From the NCBI GenBank assembly GCA_031963415.1, contig JASSUI010000001.1, positions 1,054,001 through 1,118,000 of the forward strand: a stretch of DNA of 64,000 nucleotides, in the 5' to 3' direction. This DNA is from JASSUD01 sp031963415 (GTDB lineage Bacteria > Pseudomonadota > Gammaproteobacteria > Burkholderiales > Burkholderiaceae). Position numbers and translations under genes: made by a program. How positions within the stretch are numbered: the stretch's first letter is position 1; each line of letters starts with the position of its first letter. Positions 33,818 through 43,290 of this stretch are shown here, one piece after another. The notes beneath the pieces were generated by a model. It searched no databases, was not told the DNA's origin, and was given only the letters and a program-made list of their open reading frames with translations.

Positions 33818-35512
33818 CTAAGCCCAATTTGCCGCAACAGGGATAGCATCTTGCGGTTGCTGGTTAGGAATAGCGTTCTCATACTCTTTCTGGCAAAGCT
33901 CATATAAAGCTTTTGTAGCGTTGAAGTTTTCTTCTTCAAGCGCGTATTGCTTTGGATTAGAAAGGCGCAATTCCTCAGAAGGAGGGATAGATGGCCCAGT
34001 GATACGTCTTGCTTCTTTCTCTTCTGCAGATAGCAATTGAAAAGCGTGTTCAACGCTTTCTACAGACGCCGCAAAAGCTTCTTGTTCACGCAGTGCCAAC
34101 TGCTGTTGCATCACACTAGCCGCACGTTCTTTCAACGCAGCAAGTTCCTCCGCAGAAAGCTTGGGAGGAAACGTTCTGAGTTTGCCATTATCTAGTACAT
34201 AAACATTTGGCCCAGATTCGTACCGCTGACTTCTATCTATCGCCCTTCCCTCAGCCATGCCTGGCGTGTTGTATACCCAGCTAAATACGCTATCTTTAAG
34301 CGTCTTTTCGCCCTTTGGTGGGGCTCCATGTAACGATTTATAAAGATCATCACCATCAAGGAAATCTAGCACGACCGTGCGCGCACGCACTTCTGATTCT
34401 GCAGGTACGCCTCGCAAAAATTCTTCAACTGGCACTCTATCTTTCAAGCCGCCATCAATATATATACGCTTCTCTTTACCTGGATAAGCATAACCCACAC
34501 CTTGAAAAAACACAGGTATCGACATCGAGGCATAGGCAGCGATAGCTACTGGCATGTCAGGATAATCAAGTGCATTGAAATAAATGGTTTCGTTTGTCGC
34601 TTTGTCCAAGCCAAGAATTGTTACCTTTTTGAATTGGGCAGGCTCTAATTGATGTAAGAAATCCAAATCATCAAAAGTGACCATTTTGCCGGTACGATTT
34701 TCTTCAAAGCTCTTTTCGGTTTGCTGCGCAAAGTCTCTAAGACGCGCGACTCGTTTATCCAACTTCTGTTGCCCCTGCGCGTCTAATGTTTTTTTTAGCG
34801 CATCGAGTTTAGCTTTAAAGGCGGGTGCCAATTCAAGCGTTCCATCCGCTGTTGAAATAAAGCATGCTTGCTTTGCATAGTCGGTGACAGAACTTGCGCT
34901 CCATTGATCCATTAATTGCAATGCTTTATGTCCAGAATTAAAGGTGTTACCTGCCAATAACTTCACAAGCGTAGTACGGATCCAATATGTCAGCTTACTC
35001 ATCCAGCTAGAGCCTGGCTGTTCTGGATGTAAGGTCACTAATTCAGACGGATACATCGTCTCGAAATTTGGCACATCCTTTGTCACATCCGTCATCGATG
35101 TGGCGGCCATCAAACTATCAAGCTTTTTGGGTGAAATGCCAGAGGCTAGCACCGTCGCGTTAATCGCGCCGCCCGAAGCGCTGGAGAAATGCTTCAAGTC
35201 CGACCAGCGACTATCACTCATTTGCATCAGTGCAGCTGCTACTAACCAGTTTCTTGAGCCGCCCCCTGGCAGCACCATATTTTCAATACGAACAGAGCGC
35301 AGTAGCGTATGTTTGCCTTCAATTACACGCATCTCAGGTGGTGATACGGAGGTAGTAGGCACAAAGGTAGATTGAGAAGAGCTATCTGAAGTTGCCTCTT
35401 CACTGTTCACAGACAACGCGGATGACTGAGGGAGAGTTTGTTTAGCGTGAGAGACTGATGATTTACAACACGAAGAAAAAAGAGGGCTAACTTGCGGTAA
35501 AGAAATTGTCAT
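33818..35512 (-). CDS. patatin-like phospholipase, putative effector
   Basis: A 564-residue protein with a polar, Ser/Thr-rich N terminus (MTISLPQVSPLFSSCCKSS) followed by a patatin domain. The glycine-rich oxyanion motif GGGSRN is at about 83-88, and the nucleophile is in SSASGGAINA (Ser about 113). The catalytic Asp is in YIDGGLKDRVPVEEF (about 352). The first Gly of the usual GxSxG is Ser. A helical C-terminal region (about 430-560) follows. Bacterial patatins such as ExoU and VipD act on host membrane lipids as secreted effectors; secretion here is inferred. ATG at 35512 is chosen because the product then begins MTISLP, as in the ankyrin-type protein at 5974. Confidence 0.85.
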   Translation of the reverse strand: MTISLPQVSPLFSSCCKSSVSHAKQTLPQSSALSVNSEEATSDSSSQSTFVPTTSVSPPEMRVIEGKHTLLRSVRIENMVLPGGGSRNWLVAAALMQMSDSRWSDLKHFSSASGGAINATVLASGISPKKLDSLMAATSMTDVTKDVPNFETMYPSELVTLHPEQPGSSWMSKLTYWIRTTLVKLLAGNTFNSGHKALQLMDQWSASSVTDYAKQACFISTADGTLELAPAFKAKLDALKKTLDAQGQQKLDKRVARLRDFAQQTEKSFEENRTGKMVTFDDLDFLHQLEPAQFKKVTILGLDKATNETIYFNALDYPDMPVAIAAYASMSIPVFFQGVGYAYPGKEKRIYIDGGLKDRVPVEEFLRGVPAESEVRARTVVLDFLDGDDLYKSLHGAPPKGEKTLKDSVFSWVYNTPGMAEGRAIDRSQRYESGPNVYVLDNGKLRTFPPKLSAEELAALKERAASVMQQQLALREQEAFAASVESVEHAFQLLSAEEKEARRITGPSIPPSEELRLSNPKQYALEEENFNATKALYELCQKEYENAIPNQQPQDAIPVAANWA

Positions 35513-36076
35513 ATTGAAGGCGGATATTAGGTTGGGCTTGAACGTTAATCTTTCATAGCTGGCGCGCTTAGCTTCGACCAAATCGAAGCACGTAAAAACG
35601 CACCATCAAATAGAAAGAGTAAGAAAGCCGATCACCCTCCGTCTTTACGCAACGTCACATTTTGTATGCGTGAATGATCTGGATTTTTGTTAGTGGTAGG
35701 AGAATACGGTGACGTATCAACTGATATATGACGCGCTTGGAGCTCAATCTATTGTCAAGGTCATGCTAATGACTAAAGTCAGGGGACGGCATTCTGCAGA
35801 TGAGTGAGTGTAGGCTTACCCTGACAGCAAAAAGAGAAGCACGGCATCGCTCACCAATTCGATCAATTCTTCCCGAAGTATTCGGGGTGATAAACGCAAT
35901 TCAGTTTTATCTGATTTGATTGATTTTTAACCACAACAAGTTGTATCTAGAATCCATTTAGATAATAATAACGATTCTCATTTTCAACAATTGTTAGTTC
36001 TTATTACCTATTGACTTTGCATTAACAGAGCCTCCCCCTTCGCTTAGCCGCCTTCTCTTAATTTAAAGGACAACAA
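35513..36076. other. divergent promoter region between patatin and membrane protein genes
   Basis: A 564-base spacer serving both divergent genes. It holds the Fur-box-like sequence at 35961-35979 and the ribosome-binding site AAAGGACAACAA before 36077. No gene is visible. Confidence 0.5.
35961..35979 (+). promoter_or_regulatory. Fur-box-like operator
   Basis: GATAATAATAACGATTCTC matches the 19-bp Fur consensus GATAATGATAATCATTATC at 15 of 19 positions by direct count. It lies about 98 bases upstream of the gene at 36077, in a place where a promoter is expected. A fur gene is present at 38.7 kb. Confidence 0.65.
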
Positions 36077-38386
36077 ATGCGTTCGCTTCAGCTTCTCCCT
36101 GCTGCTGTTTTACCGGGTTCTCCAGCCCCTTCATTTCTCTCCGCGACCACCGACGTTTCAAATTGTTTGTATGTCGGCAGCCGCCGGCTATCTGGCGACA
36201 CTCAAATTGAGCCAATAGATATTAGAAAAAGTCTGATAAACCATGACTTAATAGAACTGCCTATCTTAAGAGAAGAAGCCAATAGTGGTCACGCTACTTT
36301 TATAGATCTTGATGAATTAGTTCATGCCCTCTCAGCATTTCTCAAAATAATTCAGCACATGTTTACTGGGGGAGCAAATATATGGGATACCGAAGCGGAA
36401 TTACTGGGGCGTTCCACCAACGCCTATACCGCATTTCAAATCGCTATCGAGGGCTCATTTGATTTAATAGTAGCCGGAATTGCTACCACATTCTCGATTG
36501 TTCTCGGCGGCCTTGCAGCCCATTGTGGATGGGAAGAACTAACAGAAGCTAATGAAAAGGCACCAGAATTAAAAGAGAAACTAGCGTCCTTAAAGCAACA
36601 GCTCAATGACATACAGGGGCGAGAGAAACAAATCGACGCAGAATTGCAGCAAAGACTTACCAAATCACTCGCGTTGCAAACTGACACAGTACTGTTAGAA
36701 AAAGATTTCTCTCTTTCGCTCGAGCAAGAAATCTTGCAAGCATTTTCCTCAGAGCAACGCTTATTTATGAAGTTAGCTCCAGAAAATTTAGAGCGGCTAT
36801 GCTTACTAGACCAGCTAAATTTAGAAATAAATCAGCTAAACCTAGAAAAAAAATGGGTGTCCACAGAGAAATCATGCTTACAGCAGAAAATTGACGCAAC
36901 TCTGTCTGAAATTGAAATGAATCTGTACAACAACGGCATTGGTCTAGCTTCGTTAGTATCAGGTACCACGATTGCCCTTAAAGCAACGATAGAGGCGGCT
37001 ACACAAATAATATTGATGGTCTCGAACCATACCATTGATATAGCTCATTTAATTACAGAGGGCTTGTTAACTACTGCACAAGCCACTTTAGCCACCGCTG
37101 TTGGGATGGCCTCAACGTTTGTGTTCACTCCTTTGGCAGCAGCGTGCGCAGTCAAACTAGGTTTTCATTTTGTAAAGAAATCGATTGCTTTACACAATAT
37201 GAGACAAGAAGGCAGGAAAGAATTTGACGTGTTTTTAAAGGAGATGGAGAAATTACGCGAGCAAACACCTTACATCGACCAATATTTAACTTGGCTCGAT
37301 GAAAAATTAAAACAAGGTGAAAAATTTGATAATGAGTTCTTAGATTCCAATCTCTTATTTTTAGGCAGCAGCATATTCTATACAGCTGGTGTAATAGCTA
37401 AGGCAGCACTTGTTACTGCTGCGCTAGCTGGCCTTACTGCATTAGCCGCTAACCCTGTCGCACATGGCATAACACTTATGCTGCTTGTCACCAGTAGCCT
37501 TGTGATGGCGAGATACTCACTCCAGTTTTTATCTGGCCATGAGGGGCAAAAAAATTACGACAGTTATCGCACGGAGGATGCGGTGGACTTAGATCGACAC
37601 TTTCTCGCAGGGGTCGATCTTAAGCTTAATAAAGAAGAAGGAGTCAAGTTACGCGCTAAGCTGCTTCAGTACTATCAAACACGAGAAGAAGCACAGCAGG
37701 AATTCTTGAAAAAAGTTTCTCACAACAGAACAATCCTTGGCATGGTATATCGCAAAGATGCTGAACCGACTGAAGAATTATTAGAAAGCTGGCTAGCAGA
37801 ACCTGAAGGTAGCAAAGCATTAATCGAATTCATGCACACAACCCTAACGGCACAGCAAAAATATTTGCAGCAGAAAAATGCTGTATACAACGACATGGAA
37901 CGCTTAGGCGGCATTCCTGATAAAGCGAATAAAGAGAAAGACTCGCAACTTGAAGAGCAGATCACTTTATTACTTGATGTGCTTAAAGAGCCAAGCTTAC
38001 CAACCCCAAAAGAGCTTGTTGGAATAAAAAAATACTTTATCTATTGTCAGAATGCTCAAGTAGTTGAGACGACTATTAAATTGTCAGAAACCAAGCTATT
38101 AAACGAAGAGGAAAACACGCAAGGTGAGCAAGAAGTTAATCAATATCTAGCACAACATCTGCTTGATAAAAGTTACCAAGCGTCGTTTGATAAACTAGTT
38201 GAAACCGAGCTTCAAGCGCGCGAGTTGTGCAAAGAAAAGGGATTTAAACCTGAGAGCGTAGCAACCCAAGCCGGTATTATTGATACAGCCTACGAAAGAC
38301 TTTCTCTTAAAACAGCTAACCTAAGAAATAATATTAGCGGGCTTATTGGAAATATTGGGTCAAGGCCGGTCAGTTGTTATGCATAA
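36077..38386 (+). CDS. large membrane protein with coiled coils, putative iron-regulated effector
   Basis: A 769-residue protein of unknown function. After a Pro/Ser-rich N terminus comes a hydrophobic segment near 135-155 (LIVAGIATTFSIVLGGLAAH). A long charged, coiled-coil-like region follows (about 160-280; KEKLASLKQQLNDIQGREKQ). A cluster of hydrophobic helices spans about 285-375, and a second cluster about 430-490 (TAGVIAKAALVTAALAGLTA, GITLMLLVTSSLVMARY). The remaining 280 residues are charged and helical. AAAGGACAACAA precedes the ATG. The upstream Fur-box-like site suggests induction in low iron. Helix-hairpin plus coiled-coil structure suggests insertion into membranes, perhaps the host's. 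Confidence 0.7.
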   Translation: MRSLQLLPAAVLPGSPAPSFLSATTDVSNCLYVGSRRLSGDTQIEPIDIRKSLINHDLIELPILREEANSGHATFIDLDELVHALSAFLKIIQHMFTGGANIWDTEAELLGRSTNAYTAFQIAIEGSFDLIVAGIATTFSIVLGGLAAHCGWEELTEANEKAPELKEKLASLKQQLNDIQGREKQIDAELQQRLTKSLALQTDTVLLEKDFSLSLEQEILQAFSSEQRLFMKLAPENLERLCLLDQLNLEINQLNLEKKWVSTEKSCLQQKIDATLSEIEMNLYNNGIGLASLVSGTTIALKATIEAATQIILMVSNHTIDIAHLITEGLLTTAQATLATAVGMASTFVFTPLAAACAVKLGFHFVKKSIALHNMRQEGRKEFDVFLKEMEKLREQTPYIDQYLTWLDEKLKQGEKFDNEFLDSNLLFLGSSIFYTAGVIAKAALVTAALAGLTALAANPVAHGITLMLLVTSSLVMARYSLQFLSGHEGQKNYDSYRTEDAVDLDRHFLAGVDLKLNKEEGVKLRAKLLQYYQTREEAQQEFLKKVSHNRTILGMVYRKDAEPTEELLESWLAEPEGSKALIEFMHTTLTAQQKYLQQKNAVYNDMERLGGIPDKANKEKDSQLEEQITLLLDVLKEPSLPTPKELVGIKKYFIYCQNAQVVETTIKLSETKLLNEEENTQGEQEVNQYLAQHLLDKSYQASFDKLVETELQARELCKEKGFKPESVATQAGIIDTAYERLSLKTANLRNNISGLIGNIGSRPVSCYA

Positions 38387-38478
38387 ACCCAAGCTACCTT
38401 TTGAGTCATATTGCATTTTTTCTGAAGCTCGATTGTTAGAATTTGTTCACGTGTTCCAAGCAGACAGATAAGAAGGGC

Positions 38479-38586
38479 CATTGGGCGTATGGTGGGGTGC
38501 GAACGCACCCTGGTATGTTGCGATGGCGAATGGAATGTTGCTCAAAGGGCGGCTGTGTTGGGGTTCCTTCGTCACCCCAACCTACG
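38479..38586 (+). repeat. dispersed repeat family B, copy 2
   Basis: It aligns with copy 1 (9812-9920), including the stem GTTGGGGT (38557-38564) / ACCCCAAC (38574-38581) followed by CCTACG. It occupies most of the convergent spacer after the membrane protein gene. Confidence 0.7.
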
Positions 38587-38716
38587 AAATCTTCTCTACC
38601 CGATTCTTGATTGACTAAGAATCGGGCGAATTTTTAAAGGCTTTTGATTAAGTTGTAGAAAAGATAAAGCAAAGAATAAAGTGTGTTTGCACTCAATTCG
38701 CAAATTTAATATCGCC

Positions 38717-39151
38717 TCAATGCTTCTTATTCTTATGCGGACAATTTTCCTTAATGCAACTGCCATATAAAGCAAGCGAATGCTCATGCAACGCAAAGCC
38801 ATAATTTTTAGCGATCATTTTCTGGCGACGTTCGATCTCAGCATCGTAAAACTCTTCAACTATGCCGCAGTCGATGCAAATCAAATGGTCGTGATGTTCA
38901 CCTTCGTTTAGCTCGAACACCGATTTGCCCATTTCAAAATTGCTGCGTGATAGCAGACCCGCTTGTTCAAATTGAGTCAGCACACGGTAAACGGTAGCTA
39001 AACCAATATCCAAATCTTCGTTTAACAAACTACGATAGACATCCTCAGCCGTTAAATGCCTGATTTCACTATTTTGGAAGATTTCTAAAATCTTTAGACG
39101 CGGTAACGTCGCTTTAAGACCAATATTTTTAAGATCAGATGGGTTACTCAT
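38717..39151 (-). CDS. fur: ferric uptake regulator
   Basis: An Fe2+-dependent repressor of iron-uptake genes. The 144-residue protein has the winged-helix N-terminal half (LKNIGLKATLPRLKILEIFQ, HLTAEDVYRSLL, GLATVYRVLTQFEQAGLL), then the metal-binding dimerisation half with GEHHDHLICIDCGIVEEF and the C-terminal CIKENCPHK. Divergent from bamE, as in Burkholderia. A partial Fur-box-like GATAATAAT at 39211 in the shared spacer is too weak to call. Confidence 0.97.
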   Translation of the reverse strand: MSNPSDLKNIGLKATLPRLKILEIFQNSEIRHLTAEDVYRSLLNEDLDIGLATVYRVLTQFEQAGLLSRSNFEMGKSVFELNEGEHHDHLICIDCGIVEEFYDAEIERRQKMIAKNYGFALHEHSLALYGSCIKENCPHKNKKH

Positions 39152-39395
39152 CGCCGTATTCTGTGAAGGGTTTGCATCATTTACCAGGCAGTGGCGTACA
39201 ATGCGAAGTCTGATAATAATGTTTTTTCGCTTCTCTGTCAGAATCTGTTAAGAAAAGTCTACATCTGCGTCGGCTAGCAGCATGTCACACAACTCGTATT
39301 GATTAATACTTGCTGTGAAACACAACACCGCAGTGAAGAGTCTAAACACTTCCGTAAATACTGATAGGCAATTAGCAAAAATAGGGCCCCAACGA

Positions 39396-39890
39396 ATGAG
39401 CCAAAAGCTTTTCACTTACATTAAGCCATATCGCACTGCACTTCTCGTCCTTATTAGTGCGCTCTCATTTACCGCTTGCTCCAGCTACAACAGCGTCACA
39501 CAAAGCGTAGCGCAACGCATTACCCCTTACCGAATTACGATTGTGCAAGGTAATTTCGTTCCACGTGAGGCAGCCGAGCAGTTAACGGTGGGTATGTCGC
39601 GTGAACAAGTCAAAGATATATTAGGTGCGCCACTGCTCACCGATATATTCCATGCACAGCGTTGGGACTATGTGTTTTATTTCAAACGCGGTGCAAAAGA
39701 AATTGTGCAGCCGCGACACTTTATTGTTTATTTTGAAGGCGATCAATTAGTCCGTTGGACAGGTGGTGAAGACCTTCCTTCAGAAAACGAATTAATCGCT
39801 GCCATTGATGGCAATAACCGCGCTAATACCCGTAGCAAGCAAAAAGAACCTCCAACGCAACCGAAGAACCCAGCACCAACAATGAAATAG
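39396..39890 (+). CDS. bamE: outer membrane assembly factor BamE (SmpA/OmlA)
   Basis: A small lipoprotein of the BAM complex, which folds outer-membrane beta-barrel proteins. The 164-residue protein has a signal peptide (TALLVLISALSFTAC) with the lipidated Cys at about residue 27. The BamE domain follows (IVQGNFVPREAAEQLTVGMS, QVKDILGAPLLTDIFHAQRW, DYVFYFKRG) and a Pro/Lys-rich tail. ATG at 39396 places the signal peptide correctly; an in-frame upstream ATG at 39315 would bury it. Burkholderia has dapB next; here it is absent. Confidence 0.92.
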   Translation: MSQKLFTYIKPYRTALLVLISALSFTACSSYNSVTQSVAQRITPYRITIVQGNFVPREAAEQLTVGMSREQVKDILGAPLLTDIFHAQRWDYVFYFKRGAKEIVQPRHFIVYFEGDQLVRWTGGEDLPSENELIAAIDGNNRANTRSKQKEPPTQPKNPAPTMK

Positions 39891-40192
39891 TTAGTACGCT
39901 ATTTGTACTATTTGAAATAGGTAATTATTTGCCATGCTTTTGGTTGACTTCGTTTAGCCAGATAAATTTTTCCTTGCTAAGCGAAGCGCTTGATAAATAT
40001 CTTAGCGACCAAAGAATCACCCAAAATGGTGTCATCGCGAACGCAAATTAAATTCAATTTGCGTAAAAGTATTGACTCGGAATCCTCCGAAATAGTTATT
40101 CACTTTAGCCTTCTTAATCTTCAGTCACTTTTAATGCTGACTTGGCGAGCATATGATGCATGCTAAGCGAGTTTTTAAAGTCTTGATAAAAG
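39891..40192. other. spacer between bamE and the hydrolase gene
   Basis: About 300 bases where dapB stands in Burkholderia. I see no remnant, repeat or clear hairpin. Confidence 0.3.
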
Positions 40193-40840
40193 ATGAATAC
40201 TCACACTCAAAAATATTTAATTGATGGAAACGTGGGGCGTATTGAAGTCGCCCTTGATTTGCCGGATGCCACGCGCACACAAGGGGCTTCTGTGCGAGGC
40301 ATTGCGCTGGTTGCCCATCCTCATCCGCTTTATGGCGGCACGATGGATAACAAAGTGGCACAAACACTAGCCCGTACTTTTACGCAACTTGGCTATTTAG
40401 CTGTGCGCTCAAATTTTCGTGGAGTAGGGCAAACAGAAGGAGTACACGATCACGGTCAAGGCGAACAAGAAGATCTACTTACTGTGCTGGCACACGTACG
40501 TAGCCAAGCGTCTTATGCTGAAATGCCACTGATTCTAGCTGGTTTCTCGTTTGGTACCTTTGTGCTATCCCATATTGCGCAGCGCCTCGAGCAACAAGGT
40601 ACGCCTGCCCAACGGCTAGTCTTCATCGGTACGGCAGCCGGGAAATGGGACGTTGCGCCAGTGCCAAGTAATACCATTGTGGTTCATGGAGAGCTTGACG
40701 AAACGATTCCTCCTAGCGCCGTCTACGACTGGGCGCGACCACAAGAATTACCTGTGATTTTGATACCCGGCGCCGACCATTTTTTCCATCGCAAATTGCA
40801 TATTTTGAAGCGCATCATCACTGATGCATGGTGTGTATGA
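40193..40840 (+). CDS. alpha/beta hydrolase family protein
   Basis: A 215-residue alpha/beta hydrolase of the small cytoplasmic type found next to dacA in Burkholderia. Motifs are ALVAHPHPLYGGTMDNK, RSNFRGVGQTEG, the nucleophile elbow LAGFSFGTF (Ser about 119), the acid-containing VVHGELDE (about 165) and the catalytic His in GADHFFHRKL. The substrate is unknown; esterase or thioesterase activity is plausible. Its stop lies 70 bases before the dacA start. Confidence 0.88.
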   Translation: MNTHTQKYLIDGNVGRIEVALDLPDATRTQGASVRGIALVAHPHPLYGGTMDNKVAQTLARTFTQLGYLAVRSNFRGVGQTEGVHDHGQGEQEDLLTVLAHVRSQASYAEMPLILAGFSFGTFVLSHIAQRLEQQGTPAQRLVFIGTAAGKWDVAPVPSNTIVVHGELDETIPPSAVYDWARPQELPVILIPGADHFFHRKLHILKRIITDAWCV

Positions 40841-40910
40841 TATTTTTCGTTCAATGATTTGCTATTCAGTCACAACGCCTAACCTATTCTTTTTTCGCCG
40901 GTTTTATCCT

Positions 40911-42143
40911 ATGCGTCTTTCCATTTCATTTCGTTCTTTCTTCCGCCCTGTATTAGCCAGCGTGTTCTGCACGCTGTTAGCCTCACAGTTCTCTAACACT
41001 GCATTTGCACAAGTTCCGCCCCCCGCTGTGTTAGCACGCTCGTGGGTACTTATCGATGCGACGAGCAACCAAATACTTGCCTCGGAGAATGCACAAGAAC
41101 GGGTAGAGCCGGCGTCGCTGACTAAGCTAATGACTGCGTATATTGTCTTTGAAGCACTGAGGGACAAAAAAATCTCGATGAACCAAACAACGTTACCCAG
41201 TAACATTGTGAAAAACGTCGCGCGCGATGAATCAAGAATGTTTTTGGAAGCGAATAAGCCTGTTACTGTGAGCGATCTGATTTACGGCATGATCGTGCAA
41301 TCAGGTAACGATGCGACGCTGGCACTGGCTGAATTAGTGGGTGGCAATGAAGCCAACTTCGTTACGATGATGAATAATGCCGCGCAGCGTCTAGGCTTAA
41401 AGAACACTCATTATGCTGACACTAATGGTCTACCGCACCCTCAGCATTACACTACCGCTGGTGATCTAGCTATTTTGTCAACTCGCTTAATACGTGACTT
41501 CCCAGAGTATTACTCTATTTTTTCGACCAAAGAATTTACTTATAACAAAATTCGTCAATTAAACCGCAACCGGCTCTTGTGGCTCGACCCAAGCGTTGAT
41601 GGCGTAAAAACTGGACATACGCAAGCAGCAGGCTTCTGCTTAATTACGTCAGCAAAACGCCCAATACCTAATGCGCCAGATATGACGCGCCGCTTAGTCA
41701 CTGTGATGATGGGCGAGCGCACAGAACATGATCGCGTGCAAGATAGCTTGAAAATGCTAAATTATGGGTATCAAGCTTATGACACCACGCGTATTTATAA
41801 AGGAGGACAGGTCGTTAGCACACCTCGCGTCTATCAGGGAATAGCCAATACAGTAAAAGCTGGCGTTCTCGCAAACCAAGTGATAACAGTACCTAGAGGC
41901 ACGGTTGATAAGATTAACATCGCTGTTAATGATACGAGTCCGCTAATCGCACCGATCAAGCGTGGTCAAGCGGTTGGCTCGGTTATCGTTAGTGCGGATA
42001 ATAAAGAAATTGCTACTTTCCCAATCGTTGCGCTTGAGGATGTAGGGCAAGCCGGCGTTGTAAAGCGTTTACGTGATAAGGCGCTGTTGAAATTTAAAGA
42101 AAAGTGGCCATCGCATTGGTTTAACTTCTTCTCAAACAAATAA
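40911..42143 (+). CDS. dacA: D-alanyl-D-alanine carboxypeptidase (PBP5/6 type)
   Basis: A periplasmic, membrane-anchored penicillin-binding protein that removes the terminal D-Ala of peptidoglycan pentapeptides. The 410-residue protein has a signal peptide cleaved near AFAQVPPP (about residue 34), and the three active-site motifs SLTK (in EPASLTKLMTAY), SGN (VQSGNDATLAL) and KTG (DGVKTGHTQAAG). The PBP5-type C-terminal beta domain is followed by an amphipathic anchor (WPSHWFNFFSNK). ATG at 40911 starts the signal peptide. The stop TAA shares a base with the next ATG, so translation is probably coupled. Confidence 0.96.
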   Translation: MRLSISFRSFFRPVLASVFCTLLASQFSNTAFAQVPPPAVLARSWVLIDATSNQILASENAQERVEPASLTKLMTAYIVFEALRDKKISMNQTTLPSNIVKNVARDESRMFLEANKPVTVSDLIYGMIVQSGNDATLALAELVGGNEANFVTMMNNAAQRLGLKNTHYADTNGLPHPQHYTTAGDLAILSTRLIRDFPEYYSIFSTKEFTYNKIRQLNRNRLLWLDPSVDGVKTGHTQAAGFCLITSAKRPIPNAPDMTRRLVTVMMGERTEHDRVQDSLKMLNYGYQAYDTTRIYKGGQVVSTPRVYQGIANTVKAGVLANQVITVPRGTVDKINIAVNDTSPLIAPIKRGQAVGSVIVSADNKEIATFPIVALEDVGQAGVVKRLRDKALLKFKEKWPSHWFNFFSNK

Positions 42144-42412
42144 TGCAACCAGCTAATCAATCTTTGCTTGAGTTTCCCTGTGACTTTCCGATCAAAGTGA
42201 TGGGAAAGTCACATCCTTTTTTTGTAGATACGATTTTGACGCTGCTTAAAGAATTCGATGCAGAGTTCGATAAAACTCGCATCGAAATTCGCTCTTCGCA
42301 AGGCGGTAATTATCTAGGCTTGACCTGTACGGTACGGGCGCAAAATCGTGAACAGCTCGATAATATTTATCGCGCACTGACTTCTCATCCGATGGTATCG
42401 GTGGTGTTATAA
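42143..42412 (+). CDS. ybeD: DUF493 (YbeD) family protein
   Basis: An 89-residue YbeD-like protein with the ACT-like fold: LLEFPCDFPIKVMGKSHPFF, IEIRSSQGGNYLGLTCTVRA, LDNIYRALTSHPMVSVVL. Function unknown; it is widely linked to lipB, which follows 40 bases later. It overlaps the dacA stop by one base (TAATG). Burkholderia usually has a D-amino-acid aminotransferase gene between dacA and this gene; here it is absent. Confidence 0.94.
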   Translation: MQPANQSLLEFPCDFPIKVMGKSHPFFVDTILTLLKEFDAEFDKTRIEIRSSQGGNYLGLTCTVRAQNREQLDNIYRALTSHPMVSVVL

Positions 42413-42452
42413 AGCGGCTTCCCTGAGCAACCATTGACTAGCAAAAAGCACG

Positions 42453-43151
42453 ATGAGCGCCTCGCCCCTGCCTATTTATATTCGTTGGCGTGGTATTGAA
42501 CCATTTCAAACGAGTTTTGACGCAATGCAAGCTTTCACACAAGCACGTAATGCTGATACGCCCGATGAATTATGGTTGGTTGAGCACCCACCTGTATATA
42601 CACTAGGGCAAGCAGGCAACCCAGCCCATCTACTCGAGCCTGATACCAGCATCCCATTAGTCAAAACTGATCGTGGTGGTCAAATTACTTTTCATGGGCC
42701 TGGGCAAATCGTTGCTTATCTGCTGCTTGATCTACGACGACGCACACTGATGGTACGCGAGTTAGTCACGCGCATTGAACAAGCTGTGATCGATACGCTA
42801 GCGGTCTTTCAATTGAACGGCGAGCGTCAGACTGGTGCACCTGGTATCTATATCCGAGACCGGCGTGCGGATTACGCGAAAATTGCTGCGTTGGGATTGA
42901 AAATACGAAATGGTTGCAGCTATCACGGGGTCAGCCTGAACGTGCAGATGGATCTCCAACCTTTTAGCCGCATTAACCCTTGTGGCTATCCTGGGCTGGC
43001 AACGGTTGATATGGCAACGCTTGGCGTCATAGCAAGCTGGCACGAAGTGGCAAATATTTTAGCTAAACACCTTATCAAACAAATTTCCGACGGTACCGCC
43101 TTCTCTTCTAAAAATATATCCAAAGCCAGCTCAATCGAAACAGAAATGTAA
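42453..43151 (+). CDS. lipB: octanoyl-[acyl carrier protein]:protein octanoyltransferase
   Basis: Transfers octanoate from ACP to lipoyl domains, the step before LipA. The 232-residue protein has WLVEHPPVYTLGQAG, TDRGGQITFHGPGQIVAYLL, RQTGAPGIYI, KIAALGLKIRNGCSYHG, and the catalytic Cys with RINPCGYPGLATVDM. lipA is the next conserved gene but is separated by a repeat-protein gene and its decayed copy, an insertion in the usual lipB-lipA order. Confidence 0.96.
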   Translation: MSASPLPIYIRWRGIEPFQTSFDAMQAFTQARNADTPDELWLVEHPPVYTLGQAGNPAHLLEPDTSIPLVKTDRGGQITFHGPGQIVAYLLLDLRRRTLMVRELVTRIEQAVIDTLAVFQLNGERQTGAPGIYIRDRRADYAKIAALGLKIRNGCSYHGVSLNVQMDLQPFSRINPCGYPGLATVDMATLGVIASWHEVANILAKHLIKQISDGTAFSSKNISKASSIETEM

Positions 43152-43290
43152 GTGCCCGAAAAGCACGATAAATTTATATGGCCGAACGGTATATAGATGT
43201 CCTTATCAAGCTTTGCTATAAATAAGCCAATCATCAATTTTGAGAAACCTCTCTCTCGTTTGATAGAATCAGAAGCAAAAGGAAAACCTT

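Noticed and set aside
39205..39230. Fur box at the fur promoter
   Set aside because: Only GATAATAAT matches the consensus start; the rest diverges too much to claim autoregulation.
39315..39395. Upstream start of bamE
   Set aside because: It would place 27 polar residues ahead of the lipoprotein signal peptide.
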